Assembly (NCBI GenBank): GCA_005879255.1 | Contig: VBKY01000024.1 | Span: 1-8,947, forward strand | Direction of reading: 5' to 3' | Origin: Deltaproteobacteria bacterium | Lineage (GTDB): Bacteria; Desulfobacterota_B; Binatia; UBA9968 | Length of the DNA: 8,947 bases | Notes under the pieces: generated by a model | The model's input: the letters and a program-made list of their open reading frames with translations, nothing else | Databases searched by the model: none | What the model was told of the DNA's origin: nothing | Shown: piece by piece, positions 6,595-8,947 of the stretch | Layout of the letters: each line of letters starts with the position of its first letter | How positions within the stretch are numbered: the first letter of the stretch is position 1 | Translations under genes and position numbers: made by a program

Positions 6595-7623
6595 ATGCTT
6601 AGGATCGACGCCGATGCGCACGTCCTGGAAACGGAAAAAACCTGGGAATATATGGAGGGCGCCGAGCGCAGGTTCAGACCGCAGGTCGTCGGCCCCAACG
6701 ATGGCTCGTCGACGGATGAGTATTGGCTGGTCGACGGCACGCTGCGGCTCAAATCGCGCAACGTCGGCAAGAACACGCCGATGGCTTCGCGCGAATTGCG
6801 CGATGTCAACGCGCGTCTCAAGCACATCGACGAGCTCGGCGTCGACGTGCAAGTCATTTTTCCGACGATTTTTATTATTCCACTCACGCCGCGGCCCGAA
6901 ATCGAGCTGGCGCTGTGCCGCAGTTACAATCGCTGGATGTCCGAGATCTGGAGCCAGGCAAAAGAAAGACTGCGCTGGGTCGCGGTGTTGCCGCTGCTCA
7001 GCATGGACAAGGTTTATGACGAAGCAAAGTTCGCCAAGGAGAACGGCGCGGTCGGTATTTTTCTCCGCGGGTCGGAGTGCGATCGGCTGCTGAGCGATTC
7101 CTACTTCTTTCCGCTCTACGACGCGGCGAGCCGATTGGACTTGCCGATCTGCATTCATTCCGCCACCGGAAGTCCGATCCTGTTCAATTACTTCAAGTAC
7201 GAAACCATCGGCTTCTCGAAGTTCAAGTTGGTGCTCGTCGGCGCGTTCCACAACATGATCATGGACGGCATCCCCGACCGTTTTCCAAGCTTGAAGGTGG
7301 CTTTTCTCGAAGTCAGCGCACAGTGGCTTCCCTATGTGCTCACCGATCTCGCCAAGCGCTACCATCTCCAGGGCAGAGAATTGAACAAGAAAGAACTGCT
7401 GCGCGAGAGCCGTTTCTACGTCGGCTGCGAAACCAGCGATGATCTTCCCTACATCGTTGACCATGCCGGCGAAGACAATCTGGTCGTCGGCACCGACTAC
7501 GGCCACGCCGACAGCGCAACCGAGCTGCTCGCGCTTCGTGGCGTGTTGGATGACAAACGCTTGAGCCGGTCGGTGGCGAACAAGATCGTCAGTGACAACC
7601 CTCGAGCGCTTTACGGGCTGTGA
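6595..7623 (+). CDS. Metal-dependent amidohydrolase-2 family enzyme (decarboxylase-like TIM barrel)
   Basis: This 342-residue protein belongs to the amidohydrolase-2 family, which includes ACMSD and gamma-resorcylate/5-carboxyvanillate-type decarboxylases. Putative metal or catalytic residues are visible: D7-x-H9 near the N-terminus (IDADAHVLE), H188 in ICIHSAT, and D301 in VVGTDYGHADS, with H304 nearby. The segment RFPSLKVAFLE, followed by W and P in SAQWLPY, is a typical conserved block. The N-terminal pair is D-x-H rather than the H-x-H of ACMSD, as in a large uncharacterised clade. There is no signal peptide, so it is cytoplasmic. It is transcribed away from the hydroxylase operon and may act in the same pathway, for example removing a carboxylate from, or hydrolysing, a ring compound. 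The family fits well; the reaction is not known. The start at 6595 is fixed by the GGAGG site. Confidence 0.92.
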   Translation: MLRIDADAHVLETEKTWEYMEGAERRFRPQVVGPNDGSSTDEYWLVDGTLRLKSRNVGKNTPMASRELRDVNARLKHIDELGVDVQVIFPTIFIIPLTPRPEIELALCRSYNRWMSEIWSQAKERLRWVAVLPLLSMDKVYDEAKFAKENGAVGIFLRGSECDRLLSDSYFFPLYDAASRLDLPICIHSATGSPILFNYFKYETIGFSKFKLVLVGAFHNMIMDGIPDRFPSLKVAFLEVSAQWLPYVLTDLAKRYHLQGRELNKKELLRESRFYVGCETSDDLPYIVDHAGEDNLVVGTDYGHADSATELLALRGVLDDKRLSRSVANKIVSDNPRALYGL

Positions 7624-7661
7624 TTCAATCAGAAAACGCTGCGGTAAGTTTGGCATGCGTC

Positions 7662-7733
7662 TTCACCGCAGAGGCACAGCGCGCCAGAGCCGCAACCAAA
7701 GGAGCACAAGAAGGACTCACCGCAGAGTCACAG
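7662..7733. repeat. Degenerate interspersed repeat, two 'TCACCGCAGAG-CACAG' copies
   Basis: TCACCGCAGAGGCACAG (7663-7679) recurs as TCACCGCAGAGTCACAG (7717-7733), 54 bases apart with one mismatch in 17. The bases between include further fragments of the same flavour (GCGCCAGAGCC, GGAGCACAAG). It resembles the widespread 'ACCGCAGAG(A/G)CACAGAG' intergenic repeat of many environmental bacterial genomes, recalled rather than searched. The direct copies are certain; the family link is an inference. Confidence 0.6.
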
Positions 7734-7800
7734 GTCGTGAGAAAAAATCGTAATTTGGAGGTCGGCATCGTTCCTGTGGGTCGGCGGGTTTTTCATTCAG

Positions 7801-7830
7801 AAAAAACCACCGCACTCAGCGGTTGTTTTG
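7801..7830 (-). terminator. Intrinsic terminator of the transposase gene, possibly bidirectional
   Basis: ACCGC (7809-7813) pairs with GCGGT (7819-7823) around the loop ACTCA. After one mismatch the stem extends through a C-G pair and AAAA/TTTT. Read on the minus strand, the GC stem is followed by a run of six T, the classic intrinsic form, about 80 bases after the transposase stop. Read on the plus strand it ends GTTTTGATTT, so it could also stop amidohydrolase transcripts. Confidence 0.65.
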
Positions 7831-7909
7831 ATTTGGACTTTTTGTGCAGCTCATCAGCCGCCCAAATTCCCTGATTTTACCTGCTACACGACATTCTTCC
7901 CCTTTTTCA

Positions 7910-8947
7910 CTACGCTGGCACCGTCGCCACCGCTGCGGGTTGTCTCCAGCGCAGACGGATCCACACGCGGATGTTGTAGGTCAGGCAAGCCCACAACGCC
8001 TCCATCCCTACCTTGCTCCATCCGCGCACGCTGAACTGGCGCAGCCCGAACTTCGCCTTGATCCACAGATTGGGCGTCTCCGCCACTTGCGCCCTATGGC
8101 GATAAATCTCGCGCGCTTGTTCGCTCTGCATCTTGTGGCGGAACTCGGCCACTTCGGCTATCTCTTCGCTGCGATGGACCGATCGTCCCGTCACCCGATT
8201 GCCAGGACAGCATTGGCTTTTGACCGGACATCCCTGGCAATCCGACCTCTGCGCGCGATACCGATAGCTCACCTGCGTGTGCCGTTGTTCTTTCCCCTCA
8301 TAGGACAACGTCTTTCCCTGCGGACAACGATAACTGTCGCTTTCTGCATCATAGACAAACTGCGAGCTGTGATACTGCGCACTGACTCCGCGCCCCTCAT
8401 AGGAACTCTTACCCTTGCCCGCATCATCCCCACAGGGCCCGATGAACTCTATTCCCCGCTCCTTCATCGCCACTATATTGTCCCGGCTGACAAACCCGCC
8501 ATCGGTCACCGCCTGATCGGGAGTCTTGCCAAAGTTCTGCTCCACTCGGTCGATCCCCGGTTCCAATTGTTCAAAGTCGTTACCCGCTTGCACCACCCCG
8601 ACCGCTACCACCACTGCGTTGGCCGCATCCGTGTTGATTTGAACGTTATAGCTCGGCGCAAAACCGCCGTCCGCCTGCTTCATCACCCGCGCTTGCGGGT
8701 CAGTCGTGCTCACCCGTCTGTTCTCTTTGTCCTTGCCACCGCCTTCTTCGGCCAGCTTTTCAAATTCCTCTAGCGCCTGCTCCAACCGCTGCTGCCGCTC
8801 GCGTTGCGCTCGGCTTCGCGCCTTTGATATGCGCCGACTCGTTTCCTCTTCGCTCATCGCCTCCACTGCCGCCACTTGCTCCCGCGCTTGCTTGAGCCCC
8901 TGCTCCACTCGCTCCTTTCTGCGAAAACTATCCTGGGCCGCATGGGC
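7910..8947 (-). CDS. IS1182-family DDE transposase (C-terminal part; N-terminus outside window)
   Basis: The frame is open from the right edge to a TAG at 7912-7910, giving 345 residues. The GTG at 8908 is not the real start: the preceding codons read AHAAQDSFRKRER, matching the family block just after the first catalytic Asp (D-G-T-K-x-x-A-N-A), which would lie just beyond the edge. Visible parts are a charged, probably coiled-coil helix (first ~60 residues), VSTTDPQARVMK with GGFAPSYNVQ, and VTDGGF, whose Asp is probably the second catalytic residue. A cysteine-rich insert (CQGCPVKSQCC) follows. The C-terminal block AETPNLWIKAKFGLRQFSVRG supplies the probable catalytic Glu and continues KVGMEALWACLTYNIR. 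No internal stop or frameshift is seen, so the copy may be intact. Confidence 0.9.
   Translation of the reverse strand, partial: AHAAQDSFRRKERVEQGLKQAREQVAAVEAMSEEETSRRISKARSRAQRERQQRLEQALEEFEKLAEEGGGKDKENRRVSTTDPQARVMKQADGGFAPSYNVQINTDAANAVVVAVGVVQAGNDFEQLEPGIDRVEQNFGKTPDQAVTDGGFVSRDNIVAMKERGIEFIGPCGDDAGKGKSSYEGRGVSAQYHSSQFVYDAESDSYRCPQGKTLSYEGKEQRHTQVSYRYRAQRSDCQGCPVKSQCCPGNRVTGRSVHRSEEIAEVAEFRHKMQSEQAREIYRHRAQVAETPNLWIKAKFGLRQFSVRGWSKVGMEALWACLTYNIRVWIRLRWRQPAAVATVPA
7910..8947. mobile_element. Insertion sequence, IS1182-like, truncated by the window edge
   Basis: The transposase marks an insertion sequence running out of the right side of the window. Its internal boundary is only bracketed: it lies left of 7910 and right of the amidohydrolase stop at 7623. 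The terminator at 7801-7830, facing the transposase, is likely inside the element. Terminal inverted repeats cannot be identified from one end. Confidence 0.75.

Larger units (their letters stand above)
7624..7909. other. Non-coding stretch between amidohydrolase and transposase genes
   Basis: These 286 bases separate two convergent genes. They contain a degenerate direct repeat (7662-7733) and a terminator-like hairpin (7803-7829). The right-hand end of the insertion sequence must lie somewhere in here, but with the other end outside the window I cannot recognise its inverted repeat or target duplication. A plus-strand open frame across it (7620-7874) mostly translates the repeat and is not taken as a gene. 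Confidence 0.6.

Noticed and set aside
6490..7656. Long minus-strand open frame (388 codons) antisense to the amidohydrolase
   Set aside because: It covers the whole amidohydrolase gene, shows no recognisable family and has the composition of a shadow frame. The plus-strand protein has clear conserved motifs and an ideal ribosome site.
7620..7874. Small plus-strand open frame after the amidohydrolase
   Set aside because: Its sequence (FTAEAQRARAATKG) is the translation of the ACCGCAGAG-type repeat, and it has no ribosome site.
7844..8773. Plus-strand open frame (309 codons) antisense to the transposase
   Set aside because: It lies within the transposase gene on the opposite strand, has no recognised domain, and is explained by GC-rich codon bias of the real gene.
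1..8947. CRISPR array, tRNA or rRNA genes, toxin-antitoxin or defence genes
   Set aside because: No regularly spaced repeat array, cloverleaf-like sequence, rRNA segment or defence domain was recognised on either strand.

Overview
The window looks like a piece of chromosome from an uncultured, free-living bacterium of moderately high GC. It contains a small metabolic cluster flanked by non-coding repeats, with one insertion sequence cut by the right edge. No marker gene fixes the taxonomy. Two features suggest a soil or groundwater lineage such as Deltaproteobacteria/Binatota, NC10 or Rokubacteria: the mix of molybdenum hydroxylase, orphan solute-binding protein and DxH-type amidohydrolase, and the two kinds of interspersed repeat (a C-run/G-run palindrome and an 'ACCGCAGAG' repeat). 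This placement is a low-confidence inference.

Layout, left to right. Positions 1-204 hold the 3' tail of an unidentified plus-strand gene. A perfect 13-bp hairpin (231-263) follows and probably terminates transcription from both sides. All main genes up to 6423 are on the minus strand and so are read right to left. First come the three subunits of a xanthine dehydrogenase/CO dehydrogenase-family molybdenum hydroxylase: FAD subunit (6423-5572), molybdopterin catalytic subunit (5556-3238) and 2Fe-2S subunit (3233-2775), separated by only 15 and 4 bases. After a 229-base gap holding a palindromic repeat come a six-Asp-box beta-propeller protein (2545-1487) and a periplasmic solute-binding protein (1447-404), 39 bases apart. 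On the plus strand, divergent from the hydroxylase genes across a 171-base control region, lies a metal-dependent amidohydrolase-2/decarboxylase-like enzyme (6595-7623). A 286-base non-coding stretch (7624-7909) holds a degenerate direct repeat and a terminator. The window ends inside an IS1182-type transposase (7910 to beyond 8947, minus strand).

How the genes may work together: the hydroxylase would oxidise an organic substrate, probably at an aromatic or N-heterocyclic carbon. The amidohydrolase could decarboxylate or hydrolyse a related ring compound, and the binding protein could capture a substrate outside the cytoplasmic membrane. No permease, ATPase, cofactor-insertion (XdhC/CoxF-like) or regulator gene is visible, so the substrate and the completeness of the pathway are unknown. 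The catalytic subunit lacks both CO-dehydrogenase active-site signatures, so this is not a carbon monoxide dehydrogenase. I found no clear evidence of a wholly new biological system. The points most worth checking are the hydroxylase-amidohydrolase pairing, the divergent control region, and the two repeat families.
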